From: Cerrena zonata
Taxonomy: Eukaryota; Basidiomycota; Agaricomycetes; Polyporales; Cerrenaceae
Assembly: GCA_038087015.1 (NCBI GenBank)
Contig: JASBNA010000031.1
Span: 248,001 to 312,000 of the forward strand
Length of the DNA: 64,000 nt
Reading direction: 5' to 3'
Part shown: positions 45,377-59,200 of the stretch, piece after piece
Numbering within the stretch: the first letter of the stretch is position 1
Layout: the number at the start of each line of letters is the position of its first letter
Position numbers and translations under genes: made by a program
Notes under the pieces: model-generated
What the model was told of the DNA's origin: nothing
The model's database searches: none
What the model saw: the letters and a program-made list of their open reading frames with translations, nothing else

Positions 45377-47377
45377 GATTATGACTCTGTAGTAAGTGCT
45401 TCTGTACTTTACATTTCTTTCATCGCTCATCTACTGTGTAGCTACCGAATCTCCCACTCGCTTTTGAGCAAGGACGCCAAGCTTCTGACAAGCTGGGTCT
45501 TTACGCAGTGCTTCCATCATCCGCAGAGATGCGTGGGGAAACACATTGCGTGATTGGTTGTCCGGTCGTCACGGTGAGCACTTATATTCCATTTATTAAT
45601 TCTCCCTTACCCATGAGGTTTGGCTTTCTCTAGACCTTTGAGACATGATTTTCGGGGTTCACCAGTCGTCCATCGTCCCCCTTTGCAGCTGCAAGGGCCG
45701 TCATCTGTCGATTGTGCAGATTTCGACAGCACTATATAGTTTCGAAGAAACGGTTGTCGGTTGCGGGTAAGTCTTTGCTTGTATTTGATTTGATTTATGT
45801 GTATTGACATGTATCCATTCAGGATGTATACCCGTGTTTGTCGATCATTGTCGCCGAGTTGTCTATTGCTGACGTTGCTGTCCTCGTCTCTCGTTGACGA
45901 CTCGTACCTCACGGTGCCGATCGCCCTCGTGTTCACCCTCCCCATGTCTGTTCTCTTTTACCTTCATGAAGACCACCGTCGGTCGCAGGCTGTGGAAGAG
46001 AGGAGATTGCCGCGTGAAATCTCGGCTGCTGGTATGGTTTGTTTTGTTTTGTTTCCGATTACTTGCATAATTAAAGCTCTGCATTCAGGTGTGACTCTAT
46101 GTCCGCCGATTGGATGGTCCGCGAGCTGCTCGACTCGGGTGTTGTGCGGAATTCCCATCCCCTCGTCTTTGCAAGGGGTTACATTTGCTTCTGTCACATG
46201 TTTTTTTCAGATCGTCCGTAGACCGTGCAAGTGTATGAGTCCAACGTCTCCCACTCGTCTATGTGCCATTTGTAAGTTCTTTTTGTGTGTCCGACTCTGT
46301 TAAGATTTATTGAAACATATCTACCTGAAGCTATCTCCGCAACCGCCTAAGTATCGCCGGCATTGTCGATCACTCCGACTCCCCCTTGCCAGTCTCCCTT
46401 CACGCTGTTGTCCAAACCATGCGACCGTAGGAATCGCCGGCACCCCCAAGTTATCCTGACATCCAGGGAATTATTGGATGTCATTTCTCTCTCGGTTTTT
46501 GGTAAGCCCTTATCTCTGATTGGTCGCTTTATGTATTTGGACGTGTCTTTTAGAGATTGCTGTGGAGGGATTCCTCTCTCCTTGTCTCGCCGCCGTCGAC
46601 TCTCGTGTTGTTTCATCACCATCGTCTTGTCGCCATCGCCTCGTCGTTGTCACCTCTGCGTCGATATCCCCCTCGTCTTGACTTCTTGGTAATGCTTCTG
46701 TAAGTTGTGTTCTGCTATTTTGTTTCTCCTTCGTTGTCTGATCTCTATATTACATGCAGTTGGTGGAGGGTCAGCTGCTGTGTCCCTCAAAATGCAATCG
46801 TCTCTGCAGTATGTGTTTCCGTTTGCGATCGTTGCGAATGGAAAGTGGGTCGCAGGTCCGGTAAGTCACTTGGCATTGTGTTTTCATTCTCTCAGCTAAC
46901 GACTTCCCGGCGTAGCCCTGGACCGTGATATAGGCTCTAGCTGGCCACTTTCCCTTAAGGAGGGAGCTTAGCACAACCGTGGGTGTTGCGTTCGTGCAAG
47001 AAGTGGGAGTCCGACAAGAGGAAAGGGAGTTGACAGAGAATGCGGATGTCTGTGTATGCGCCTTCTACGGAAGCCGAGGGTCTTAGCACATTATATTATA
47101 TTTTCATTATCGACAGTCTACAGTAGTGTGGAAATACAGCTCTACAGACCGAATTGAAACACGCACCGTGTGCCGTCAAGGAGCGCGTCTCTGCCCCACG
47201 GGCGTACCATCCAGGGCATGCTCCCTGCTGTTTCTTATGCCCCAAACACACCCCTTCTCGCGTTTTTTCTCGCTGGATGCTGCATGGCAACCGCGCCTCC
47301 ACTTGGACACCATCACCAGTGCCTCTTTACGGAACGAGACAGCCCTCTTTTCAGCGGCAGGCTTTACATCGTCATGG
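45377..47377. other. Right end of duplication copy 1, no firm gene
   Basis: A 168-codon hydrophobic ORF (45797-46303) and several gt...ag spaced blocks are present, but no phase-consistent gene could be built. The corresponding part of copy 2 lies beyond the window, so conservation cannot be used. Confidence 0.35.
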
Positions 47378-47487
47378 TCCGTTTCGAGTTGAGAACTTCT
47401 GTCACCACAAATAACAATATGTACACTAGAGGCAGTGACACGTGGGTTAGATCACCATGCATGGACATACCTTTAATCTGACTGATC

Positions 47488-49106
47488 TTAATTGGTATCT
47501 CTATTCATTCTCTCCTCTTCGACAGCCCTCTTCCCATCCTCTTCTCCAAATTGATAAATCGGGAAATCGAAAAACACCGTCCGCTTCAAAAAAGTGGGCA
47601 ACGGTCGATAGATAACCGGAGGGATGGGAATGAGAATAGACGTCGAAGCGAGATACAACTGGTATTTCTTCCATGCGTCTGGATACTCTGGATTGTGCGA
47701 GTCAGATGAGGACCCAGAGTGGGTGTGGGACATGAGATAGTATTTCCGTGCTGTTGGCTTTTCCGCCGTTGGGATACCGGACGCGAACATGAGGAGTCTA
47801 GATAAAAGCCATTTTTAGGATTTAATTTTGTATACTAGGTTCGAGTAAGAGACTTACAGGACGGTGAAGATAGGTGAGACGACAGATCCGTATTGCGCAC
47901 TCCGAGCACCATCAGGTAGAGTACCATTTGTCGTGGGTGATAGACAAAGGGTCCATATGCCCCACCAACAAAGCATCCTGTAAGACAAGCATTAAGATGA
48001 CGATGAACGGATCAAAGTCTAGTCATACGTACTCTCCGAAGTAGGGAGGATGTCTCGACCATTTCCACAAGCCAGTCTACAACTAGAATCAGTATAGATT
48101 GAGAGCGTCGCCGCATGTGAGGACTTACGTTCATTGGCCTATCTTTCGGCGGATTGGATGACTTGTATCGGAACTTAGAAGATGATGTTAGTAACAGTTG
48201 CTGATATGAGTAGAATTTAAGGCTCACTTTTTGAATATCGGCAATACTTTCAATCAACCAGCCGAGTACCCATAGTACGACCCCAGCTATATCTCTCCCA
48301 GTTCCAAATGCGGGATTGGAACCGCCGAGAGAAGGATCAGAGACGGCGGGAGAGTTTAAAATCGTCACGGGAAGTGAAACGACCCACACCTGTCCAGGAA
48401 TGAGTGGAATAAAGAAAGGAAGGTGGAGTTGTGTATACCCAGACAATTTGACCTATGTCTATAAATTAGCATCGTATGATTAGTATAGGAAACATGACAT
48501 TACTGACCAACCCAGAAGCCTAGATGTAAGAAATGTAAGTCAAGGATAAATAGTAGAGGCGGAAACGCACCGAGAAACTTGAAGAAATGAGACCGAATAT
48601 CATCGAAGCGGGTGTCGCTACCGGTTTTGAGTACACGGAATAAGAGGAAACCTGGTGCATGAGTATCCACGTAAGTCGAGAACAACGGGAGGCTAAAAAG
48701 ACATATTACCTGCGAGCCGAGTGGCCCATACCATTACCATAACACTGGCTACCACGTTTCGAGTATAAAACGTATTTCCCGTCAACAGTGTCAGGAGGGC
48801 TAGAATAATATGAGAAAAGAGGGAGGTGGTTGGGAAAGAACTCGTACCAAGCAAAAAAAAATTGGATCCTAAAAGCAGAATCTGGCGTCAGCATCTCTCT
48901 GGTATACAAAAGACCGATACTTACCTCCGGTGAAATCCGTGATTTTATCAAACTGTGCAACCATTTGAGTATTTCGAGTAGCGAAACACAAAATATCAGC
49001 ATACCTGGAATGTCCAGGCGATTGCGAAACCTAGAAGTTGATATCCTATCGTAACTAGGAGAGTCATTGCGAGGTAGTACATATCAAGGGCATGTACGGG
49101 AGACAT
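47488..49106 (-). CDS. DUF1295 family (steroid 5-alpha-reductase-like) membrane protein, intact copy (342 aa)
   Basis: Twelve exons: 49106-49005, 48952-48925, 48868-48848, 48799-48710, 48651-48571, 48519-48508 (12 nt), 48452-48439 (14 nt), 48389-48228, 48173-48129, 48076-48033, 47977-47858 and 47797-47488; 1029 nt, all phases agree. The family (Pfam DUF1295, PF06966) is polytopic and related to the steroid 5-alpha reductase and isoprenylcysteine methyltransferase C-terminal fold. Its hallmarks here are GRDIAG with the following WVLGW helix, NPPKDRPMN, and GLWKWSRHPPYFGE with CWWGIW. Several membrane helices are evident from the first residues (YLAMTLL) onward. A redox or lipid-modifying role in internal membranes is inferred from the fold; the substrate is unknown. 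This copy keeps the C-terminal tail lost in copy 1. Confidence 0.9.
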
Positions 49107-50720
49107 CGCTGTGAACGAAACGGGGAACAGTTGCCAGTGTCTTCGACGCCTTCAAGTTCGTGCTGATAATTGGGACAGGTAACAACGATGGCAAAGACTG
49201 TGGATGGCATGTCGACGATATTGAATTTGTCTCGCTCTATATATGTTATAGTTGAGATACCGAGCTCACCGAGCTGTCAATCTCATGGCATCGTGACGTC
49301 ATCACCTTTACTGGTAGTCCCACCTGGGTACTGCAAGTGAGCAGAAGTAATGGAAGGTATTGTATGGGTAATGCGGTGTGCCAGAGAGTAAGCTACTCAG
49401 CGTAAACTCACTCTGCTCGCTCTCTCACGCTTCTCTCTCTCTCCTCGACTCGTCCGCTTGGCTCTCAACTTTGCTCTCCCTGTCCACACCAGCGCTCCCT
49501 TCGTCTCTTCGCTCTCGACTGCCGCTGTTCGAGTCTTCTCTCCCACAATCAGTCCTTCGTCCGCTCCTCCTATTCTTGCTCTCTTCCGCATGCATGCTGC
49601 TATCGGTTGTCAACTCTTTTACTCTCCTCCCTCAACGTCTATGCCTTCTACAGACTTGAACCCCTCCAACACATGAGAGGAGCCTGGATGTATGTAGATG
49701 GTAGGAGCAGTCTTGGGAGATTGAGGATTCTAGATTTCTGAAAGCTAGAGGAAAAAACGCGGGTAGGAGATTCAAATCTTCGATTCCCAGGTCAAGGGGC
49801 AAGACGCGAGAGCGACTCGACCCAAGTCTTCGGCTGTTGTGTAGAGCAAATGGTGTAGACGAGAGGGTGATCGTAGCTGAGAAGGCATATATCAAGACAA
49901 AGTCAGTGTCGTTTGGATCGTAATCGGTGTGTGAACTGATTTCTCTCTCTTCTGGTCCTCCGGTAGAGTGCTCGAAGCATTGATATGCTGGAGGACAGCC
50001 CCAACAGCACTGTCTCGGCATCGGTGCTTACTCACAGAACTACTCAGCTTTACAACAACTCCTTACAACACGAACCGACCCGCTTCGCTTCGGGCTATTC
50101 TCACCTCTCGCCGCGTGCGAATATCTTTTGCAAGCCAGTCAGCATGCAGAGTTGCGAGGGGAGATGAATGGAGAGGAACAGATGATAAGTGGGGTGTAGG
50201 CGACTGAACCATGAAGGTACGTTTCCTGCTTCTATGCTACTTACCCCGCATCTACAGCGTCATGGCCAGCCGTAGCCAATACGGCGAAGACAATCGAACC
50301 ATCTATGTGCGTGTGCTTACTACTACTCGATTTTATTGAGTACAACGAGGCCTGCAAGTGCCGTGTCGTCATGTAGAGCGGAAATACAAGGCGCAGGGGA
50401 GGAATATCGCAATGTGAGTACCCAGAACGGTGATGTCAACGTTGCTGATGAGCTAGACATTACTGTATAGCATTTAACACGTCCTCGTGAGACTTGGAGC
50501 GACGATGAGGACAACAACGAGGTTGTCGCGAATGCTAGAGACGAAGGAGTATTGTCAGAGGGTCGGTTTCACAGATGCGACGGTGAGTAAATCCATACCT
50601 TTACAGTTAGACTACTAGCCAATTGCCCTACGGATATCAACAGCACGTTCAGCTCGAACGTAGGAGGTGCAGAGGTCGACAACAAAGTGGGAATGCAACT
50701 CTGAGGTAAAGTCCTCTCTC
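49107..50720. other. Upstream region of DUF1295 copy 2 with a pyrimidine-rich tract
   Basis: This matches 30345-31915, including the C+T-rich stretch at about 49405-49595. No gene is supported. Confidence 0.4.
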
Positions 50721-50836
50721 TCCTTTATATCCTTTCCCCATCCCCACCCATATTTCTCCGATCTACACTCCCCCGTCACGGTTTCCAACCCCCCTATCAA
50801 TATCGCCAGCCGTTTCCAACCAACCCTCCTCACGGC

Positions 50837-51091
50837 ATGTCGTACACCCTCAACTCTGCGGCTATTGCATCCCTCGGCATGGTCACTTCCGATGCTCTCT
50901 CGCTTCTCAATCTTGTTTCCCCTTTGGAATTTTCTCTCGAGTGCCCTGTTTCATATGTGCACAGCGTGTTGCTCGTTTATGCTAACGCTAAAGGCGTTGT
51001 CATTCCACCACGGAGCCCGATGGGAAAGAAATCCTTTCGACATGGATACTCTACGCTTGGATTTACGTCGAGGCTTCAACGTCGCCTTTGA
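50837..51091 (+). CDS. Hypothetical protein with hydrophobic N-terminus, copy 2 (possibly a 5' fragment)
   Basis: This is the counterpart of 32032-32286, again after a TATA-like tttatatcc and a C+T-rich leader. It is 84 codons with several substitutions (for example Asp to Asn at residue 6) and no stop. The overlapping frame from 50667 also stays open to 51374, as in copy 1. Confidence 0.35.
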   Translation: MSYTLNSAAIASLGMVTSDALSLLNLVSPLEFSLECPVSYVHSVLLVYANAKGVVIPPRSPMGKKSFRHGYSTLGFTSRLQRRL

Positions 51092-51964
51092 GATATTGAA
51101 CCGAGACCACCCGTGTTTTGCTCTCATTGAGCACAAAACTCACACCTCCGACTCTGAGGGATGGCATCACAGACACCGTTCAGCGACAAGTATGGTCTGT
51201 CACAGTCCCAGACGTCGACATTACTCTACACAACGGGTAGCCCTCGCTAGTACGCATGTCCGAATCCACTTCCCCACGAAAATATATTTTCTACTATCTA
51301 TCGCTTTGACGACCCAGACGAGCAGGGATGACGCAACGTCGCAATTCCGAAACATGCGACGCTCGAGTCGCTAGCACGGTTCGTTTTGTTTCAAACATCA
51401 CGATGTCCAAGAAATCGGACATGGTGATCTTTGCCTCGCGAGCGTTCGGGATTCCAGCAGCGACCTCGATTGGCTGATTCTCTGCATTTGTGTATATAGT
51501 CTCGGGTAGACGAAATGGTTACAGGGATGCAAATGCGAAACAACTCGCATGTCGTCTCGACATCCCGACAGAAAAAGGTGTGCAATCGACCGGAAATAAC
51601 AGACAACTGCCGCGATCGAATGGATACGGGTACTGTACGACCGCCTACGGAATCATGAGCAGATTCACATGACAGTCAGGAAACGTGTAACTTAGATGGG
51701 ATTTCGATCGTGAGGATGAGAAAACAAACAAACCAAAAATATGCAAGTTTGTCTGCAATGTAGAAGTCTCTATGGCGAGCTCGTGAACACTCAAAAATGA
51801 AATCACAACCTCCAAGTCGACATCCGACACCAAGAAATTAGTCCAAAGTGCCAGTAGAGTAGAATAGAACGTAGTACATATCATATTTTTCATAAAAAAA
51901 CGACTTTAGAAATATATGTTCAGATGATATTCCATGCATTTCGTTTGATAGAGTTGCTTGAGCA

Positions 51965-52127
51965 AGGGTACCCCCTTGCAAATGCTCACTCATTTCACAT
52001 AGGGTCCCCCCTTGCGATCGTCACATATGGTGATGCACTTGCACTTTTGACAGGGTCCCCCCTTGCGAATTCCTATACACGTTCGACATGGTCTCTCCTT
52101 GCATTGCCGATAGGGTCCCCCCTTGCG
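51965..52127 (+). repeat. Cluster of GGGTCCCCCCTTGC motifs, copy 2
   Basis: The motifs and spacing are almost unchanged from 33158-33319, with further single motifs near 52282 and 56205. Confidence 0.75.
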
Positions 52128-52383
52128 TTCCTCGCTCAAGGTGACCCAAACTTCAGCAGACGGTGGAAATCATAATTACTCTCATATTTATTACCTTTCT
52201 GTTTTTCAACGGGAATGCATGTCTAGACGATCCCAACAACAAATTCATACCTTCTCAAATCACTACAGTTGTCCCTCAGAAGGGTCCCCCTTTTACGATC
52301 CTCACACAATGCATCTTGAATTCCGGTACGTGGTGGATTTCATGACTACTTTCACATTCGCAAAAAAAATACATTTTACCGTA

Positions 52384-55300
52384 AGTTAGATATATTTGGA
52401 ACGGGGATCAGTGGTGCCGACGATGAGCTTGCGGAACTAAGATTGTCCGTAGAGGGATACAGGGTACAATGATTCAAGGCAACTGTCAGGGGATCGAGAA
52501 ATTTGCTATCGAGTGAATAGACAGCTGTTTTTTGCGGCAGCCGTGTGAGATCACGGAATACTGTACACGGCTCTAATAAAACCACACTCAGCCCAAGCGA
52601 TATGTTGCTACGAGACTGGTACGCTCGCCACTTCCCACCAGGAGTGAGATCGAACCGAATCCCTATACTCCGGCTTGCAACAAGACATCTAGGTGTCTCT
52701 TTTTGCTTGTCAGACATTTACATCTGTAGTTATCTGCGACGGCGAGGTCACATAGCCCAGTGCACGCAAGTGTAAAATCCAAAAGAGAGACTCCAGAGCT
52801 CCCAGACCCAGCCCAGAATAGCGATGTCGAGGTGACGAAAACCGCATATTTCGTACTAACACATTATCATGGGAGTTTTTTTTGTTTTGAGAGATGTTCG
52901 CTAGGAACTTGAGCTTGTGAGATGCCTGGACAACGGGTGTGTGATAAGCTCAGTACAGTGTGCAACGAGCGAGAGTACTCAACGCGCCGCATTGAATTGC
53001 GTGATTCAACGACAATGTTGAAAGATTCGCGTAGGTTTGGAGAATATGAAATGATGGAAATGAGACCAATGAAACGACGTGGGACGTCTGCTGTGAACGC
53101 GGACAACTGGTAGACTATCGATAATTCAAGTTTCTAGGGTGGGATACCACTTCGAAACAGGAACGGACGTTGGCAAGTAGGCGAGTCATTGCAAAACTTC
53201 CGATCAAGTGTTGAGTTGTGGGATAACATACTCGACTGCAACGTCGTGATGATCTCTCGGTACCAAGCATGTGAGCACGTATTCAAGAGACGACAGATCG
53301 AATCAACCTACCAGATCTGTATCTTAGATATACGTCAAATCTTCAATTTCCCCGCCGTGACAACGGAATTGCTGTGTAGTTAGAATGCAATGTTAGCCGA
53401 TCACAGTGTTTGTTTAGGTACGTACCTCAATATGCACCTGTGAATATTTAACCTTTAGAGACGGCTTCTTCGGTACAAAGCTCAATACACACCTGTGAAC
53501 GATCGAACCGTTAAGCACGGTGCCTTCGGATGTTTCCAAGTGGCTGCGCGGTTTCAACTTGAGACCAATGAGATTTCGCCAATCACTGCATAGGGTTGTA
53601 TATATAATTTTGGATGGAAAGTTGCATATGGATGGAGGGAGTTCTAAAACAAGACAGGCATTGACGAGGCACGGAATGGTGAAGAATATCGCCTCGAGAG
53701 TTCTCGACATAGAGCAGATATGGGCAATCTCATAAGAGCGGCAACTCGCACGCGTTCACGGCGAGTTGCAGTCGATACGTTGTAATTCTGAATGTTTACC
53801 TATCCTCGAAAATGAGTTGACATACACCTCAAATGATGAAGTCAAACGGGCGACGGGACAAACGCCCTGAGCCTGCATACCGAAGTCAATAAACACGTTT
53901 CGGGGGACGGCCGGGGGGCATTTCAAAAGGGCATCATAAGCGAAGCTGGCGGTAGCTCGAGTCGAGAACTACTCACTCGTCACGCCCAAGCTGCGGAAAC
54001 GGTGACCATTCAGGCACGTTTCCTAATACCTAAGATAGCAACAGCGGAAAGGGGCGAGTGAGGCTACCGTATGCAACACTTAGAGTGGAAATTAGCGATG
54101 GGAAAGGGAGGGAAAATCTCCGTGATGTTGACATAGTTTGACTGTGAGCCGCAGGTGTAGACATAGACATGGCATGAGCACTTAGAAAAGACATGATTAA
54201 GGCAAATTGAGACTGGATGTAGATGGTGGGGATGGTGGTCCAGATGATTAAACCAGAATTCGAGGCATGTGCATGAGATGTCTAAACGAGAGGCGGTGAA
54301 GAGAGTTCCGAAACATCGTCTAATGTAAACAAATGAAGACGAGAGCCTCAGATCTAGAGTTTCAGAGTCTGATTCCAATGGGGGAGATAGGTCGCTGTAG
54401 GATTTTGTATAGTATGTAAGCAAATACACAGACGTGGTGGTCAAACTTACGGTATAAAAACCGAACATAGAAGTTCAATCGTGCATGTCGGAAACTGCAC
54501 TTGACGATGAGTGTTCAAGTTGTTGATATAGGCACATGAGAGATGAACTCTACAGTATGGGGAAGGAAAGAAGTAAATAAATGATAGTATGAGCGGGTGA
54601 ATGTTGAATATCAAATGTTGAGCGTTGAGAACAACTTGAAAACGTTGAGAGAGACCGAGTCAGACTAGCGGCTCAACGTAGGATCGTAAGCGCCCCGATC
54701 AAGCTCATGAGTGAGTGAACGTTTGAATGTCGACTTTACATGCATCCTTTACTATTTGCTCGGCATTACTATCTTTGCCACCTGTTCTTCACTAAGACTT
54801 AGACCTACCCGACGATCTTCTATAGCCTGAAAGTGGAGTTACTACTTGCCTCAACCGACAAAATAAGTATGCGTTGGTAGCGGATATGTTGAGGTGCGTA
54901 TTACTGTCAATTTGTAATGTCTGCTGATAATGCAAAACATTTTATTACTGTTCTTGCTGTAGGTTCTTCCATCATGACCGTATTTTCCCCTAGTCATTAG
55001 CGTTGTGACCCTTCGCATGTGCCCCGTTTCGTGTTTCTACGTACCACAACCTACTGGCCCCAACAGGTGCGTGGCTCGTGATGTCCACTAATATGCTAAC
55101 ATATCCACTCAAAATGTACCAGATGTTACGATACAGGTAATATAAAAAAATACGAGTCTGTCCGCTGCTACGTTGCCTCCATGTGACCAATACCATAGGT
55201 TGCTGCAAGATAACCTACACTCGCGACAGAGTATTCGGAATATCAGCTTAGCGTAGCTGGGGAATCGTCTGGTTGCTGACATAACATGAAACGGAGGTAT

Positions 55301-56278
55301 TATGTTATATAATTATAATCTACTGACCACTCGCCGTCGAATGTGGAGCATCACCAGTGAACGCAGTGCTTGAAGCATTGGGTGTCATTTACACCAAGGC
55401 GAAAGTGGAAACGACCACTTTACAGGTACGTCAGGGTTATTTCAGGGTATGCGAGAGAGGTTGATGTCAATGAATAAGAGGTGAAGTTGAATGAGAGGTG
55501 GGCGATAAGGAACGAGGAGCGAGAGCATGGAGGTATTGTGGTATCCCAGCCCCTCTCTACCTCATAAGTCGGATACAGCATGTTCACACGGGAATACGGT
55601 GAGTCGGACTGTCTTACAATGTAAGGGTGTGCTACTCATGTCGTGTTAGTACAGGACTGTACAATCAGCGTGAGAGCGAAATAGGCAGCTCGGGTAGACA
55701 AGAATACCAAAGATGAAGAGCAACGTCTAAGAAACGAAGTCTGCATCCCGTTTCAGGGCTTAACTACCATCAAATTCAAACGTAAGGGTATGGCAGGCTG
55801 AGATCTCGGTGGTGGTGTGTGAGGAATGATGGAAATGAGATGTGGGTTAGAGAGAATGAATGATAGGATGAGCAACACATGTTGCGACATCAATGGGCAT
55901 GATCCCAGATTTTTGAGTCGACAACGTCAAAGGTGACATTCACCTTGTCTTTTCTTATTTGCTACTTCTTGAGTATGAGAATATATTTGTGTCTTTGAAG
56001 ATGTTTTTATTCGGAGTGAAGGTCAACGGTCTGATTTCATCTGTTGTTGCATCGTATTGCCGACACGTCTGCGTTTCCAGTGCCATGGTCACTGGCGCGC
56101 TGTATTACTATACCATTTCTCAATGGAAATGCTTATCGAGATGACTTCCCGTGAACTTTTTTCTCAACAATAAATTCACAGTTTCTTTGGAATCGCCACA
56201 TGGAAGGGTCCCCCTTGAGATCTTCATCTTGTATCTTGGCAGGCAGTGTATTTCACATCTTTATATATTTTCCACAAA
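52384..56278. repeat. Internal direct repeat R1 of copy 2
   Basis: This corresponds to 33572-37466 in copy 1 and starts at the same gttagatatatttggaacgg landmark. It includes the exon-like segment at 55348-55425, open and followed by gtacgt. Confidence 0.75.
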
Positions 56279-59200
56279 GTTAGGTACATTTGGAATGGGG
56301 ATTGGCATCGACGGCGACCTGCGAATGATGGTCTGCAGAGAAATATGGGGTACAGATATTCAAGACAACCGTCAAAGGGTTGAAACCTGTGTCACAGAGT
56401 GAGGAGACGACGATGCTGTTGCAAAAACCATCAGATCGCGGAATAACGTACACAACTTGTGCTCATTTCCCAGCAATATGTTGCTACGAGACTGGGTCGT
56501 AAAGGATGTGTTGCGGAGTGTACCCTTTGCGGCCATTACTGTGTGGTTTCTTCGTTCTAAGAAACTCAAGTTCGCTAGGAACGAGATGCCTGGCTTCGTT
56601 TGGATAGCGAGCGATTGATAAGCTTGCTACAGCACGCAATGAACAAGGATGCTCAATGCGCCACATCGGATTGCGAGACTCAAGGGCAATGTCGACGGAT
56701 TTCACATGGATTCTATATGACCGCACTGAAATGAATTGGCATGAGACCGACGAAACGGCGTCGAACGTCCGCCGTGAGTGAGGACGACTGGCAGACTATC
56801 GAAAATTCAAGTTTCTAGGGTGTGGAAACCACTCCGAAATAGGAACAGCGGTTGACGAGTAGGTGAGTCGTTGTGAACCTTCCGATCGAGCATTGAGTTG
56901 AGGGATGACGTATCCGACTGCAACGTCATGACAATCTCTCGGTACCAAGCATGTGAGCACGCCTTCAGTGACAACAGATCGAATCAACATACCAGATCTG
57001 TATCTTAGATACACTTCAAATCTCCAATTACCCCACCGTAGCAACGAAATTGCTGTGTACCTAAAATACAATGTTAGCCGATCACAATGTTTGCCCAGGT
57101 ACGTACCTCAATATGCACCTGTGAACATTTACAGTAACCTTTAGAGACGGCTTCTTCGGTACGTGGCTCAATACCCACCTGTGAACGATCGAACTGTTAA
57201 GCACGGCGCCTTCGGATGTTTCCAAGTCGCTGCGCGGTTTCAACTTGAGACCAATGAGATTTCGCCAATCACTGCGTGTATATGATTTTAGATGAATTAC
57301 TGGCTATTGGGTGGACAAAGGGTGCTGCCAAATAGGCAATGGCAGGGTGAATAACAATGAAGAATGCCGCCTCAAGAGTTCTAGACATACAATGGATATG
57401 GTTAATCTCACAACACCGGCAGCTTGCTTTCATGACGAGTTCGAGTCGCTACATTGTGATTCTGGATGTTTACCTATTAACACGCCCTGGAGAAGAGTTG
57501 ACGCGCGACTCAAATAGTGAAGTCGAGTGGGCGACATACGATGCATCAAATGACCTTGAGCCTGCATATCCGAGTCAATGGATACGTTTCGGGGGACGGT
57601 TAGAGATCATTACCTATGCATTTCAAGAGGACCTATAAGCGAAGCTGGAAGTAGCTCTGAGTCAAGAATTACTCGCCTATTGTCACACTCAAGCTGCGGA
57701 AATGGCGTCCATCCAGGCAGGTTTTCTAATACCTAAGATAGCAACGGTAGAAGGGGTAAGTGGGGCTGCCGCATGGAAGACTCAGAGAGGCAATCGACAA
57801 TGGAAAAGGGAGGGAAAATCAGTGTGATGTTGACATAGTTTGACTGTGAGCCGCAGGTGTAGACATGGCACGAGCACTTAGAGAAGACACGATTAAGGCA
57901 GATTGAGACTGGATGTAGATGGTGGGGATGGTGGTACAGATGATTACACCAGAATTAGAGGCATGAGCTGTCTAAACGAGAGGCAGTGAAGAGAGTTCGA
58001 AACATCGTCCAATGAAAACGAATGAGGGTGAGAGCCTCAGATCCAGGGTTTCATGGCCTGATTCTAATGGGGAAGATAGGCCGCTGTAGGATTTTGTATA
58101 GTATGTAAGCAACTACACAGACGTGATGGTCAAACTCACAATATAAAAATTGAACATAGAAGTCCAATCTGAGTCGCCCATGTTGGAAACTGTACTTGAC
58201 GATGAGTGTCCGAGTCGTTATTGTGTGACCACCTGATTGCTCAATAGATGCACATGAGAGATAAAATCTATACTATGAGGAGGTAAATAAGTGAGGAAAC
58301 GATAGTCTGAGCTGGTGAATGTTAGACGTTGAGAACAAAACGTTGAGAGAGAGACCGAGTCGGACTTGCAACTCAACGTAGGATCGTAAGCGCCCCGATC
58401 AAGCTACTGACGAGCTTGAACCTCGACTTCACTTTCACCCTTTACCATTTGCTCGGCATTACAATCTTTGCTCACCCATTTTACACCAAGACTTAGACCT
58501 ACCCGATGACCTTCTATGTCCTGAAAGCGGTGTTAGTACTTGCCTCAACCAACAAAATGAGTATACATGTAGCAGCGTTGGTAGCGGATATATTAAGGTG
58601 CGTATCGCTGTCGATTTTTAACGTCTGCCGATAATGCAAAGAGTTCTACTATTATTCTCGCTGTAGGTTCTCCCATTGTGACGATACTGTCCCCTATTCA
58701 CTAGCGTTGTGACCCTTCGCATGTGTTCCCTTTCGTGTTTCTATGTAACACAACCTACTGGCTTCAACGGTGCGTGGCTCGTGATGTCCACTAACAGGCT
58801 AACATAAAGTGAAGGTAAGTAGCTCGATGAGTTTATGACATATAATCTACTTACCACTAGCCGTTGGATGTGAGGTATCAGCAGTGAACGTAACGCTCGA
58901 GGCGTTAGGTGCCATGTACACTAGGGCAGGAGTAGAATTGACCAATCTACAGGTACGGCATGGCCAGTGCAAAGGGTGTGAGAGGAGTCGATGACGACAA
59001 ACAAGAGGTGAGGTTATACAAGAGGCGATGAGGATCGATGGGCAATGCAGAGCGACGGGCGAGGAGAACGATAAAGAGGAACTTTCATATACCAATCCCC
59101 CTTCTCTCGCCCTTCTACCTCATAAGTTGGATACTGGGTGCTAGGATGTAAATATGGTGAGTCAGACTGTCCGATAATGCAGGAGTGTGTTACTCACGTC

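Larger units (their letters stand above)
28608..47377. repeat. Large tandem duplication, copy 1 (about 18.8 kb)
   Basis: From tttcgagttgagaacttctg at about 28610, sequence and feature order match copy 2 starting at about 47380. The offset is 18.77 kb at the left, 18.81 kb near 34 kb and 18.56 kb near 43-45 kb; the steps reflect indels. Agreement is high wherever I compared them by eye. The two copies abut in direct orientation. Confidence 0.9.

Noticed and set aside
45797..46303. 168-codon hydrophobic ORF, the longest in the window
   Set aside because: It is crossed by plausible gt...ag intron signals, overlaps an open antisense frame and cannot be compared with copy 2. Hydrophobicity follows from T-rich sequence.
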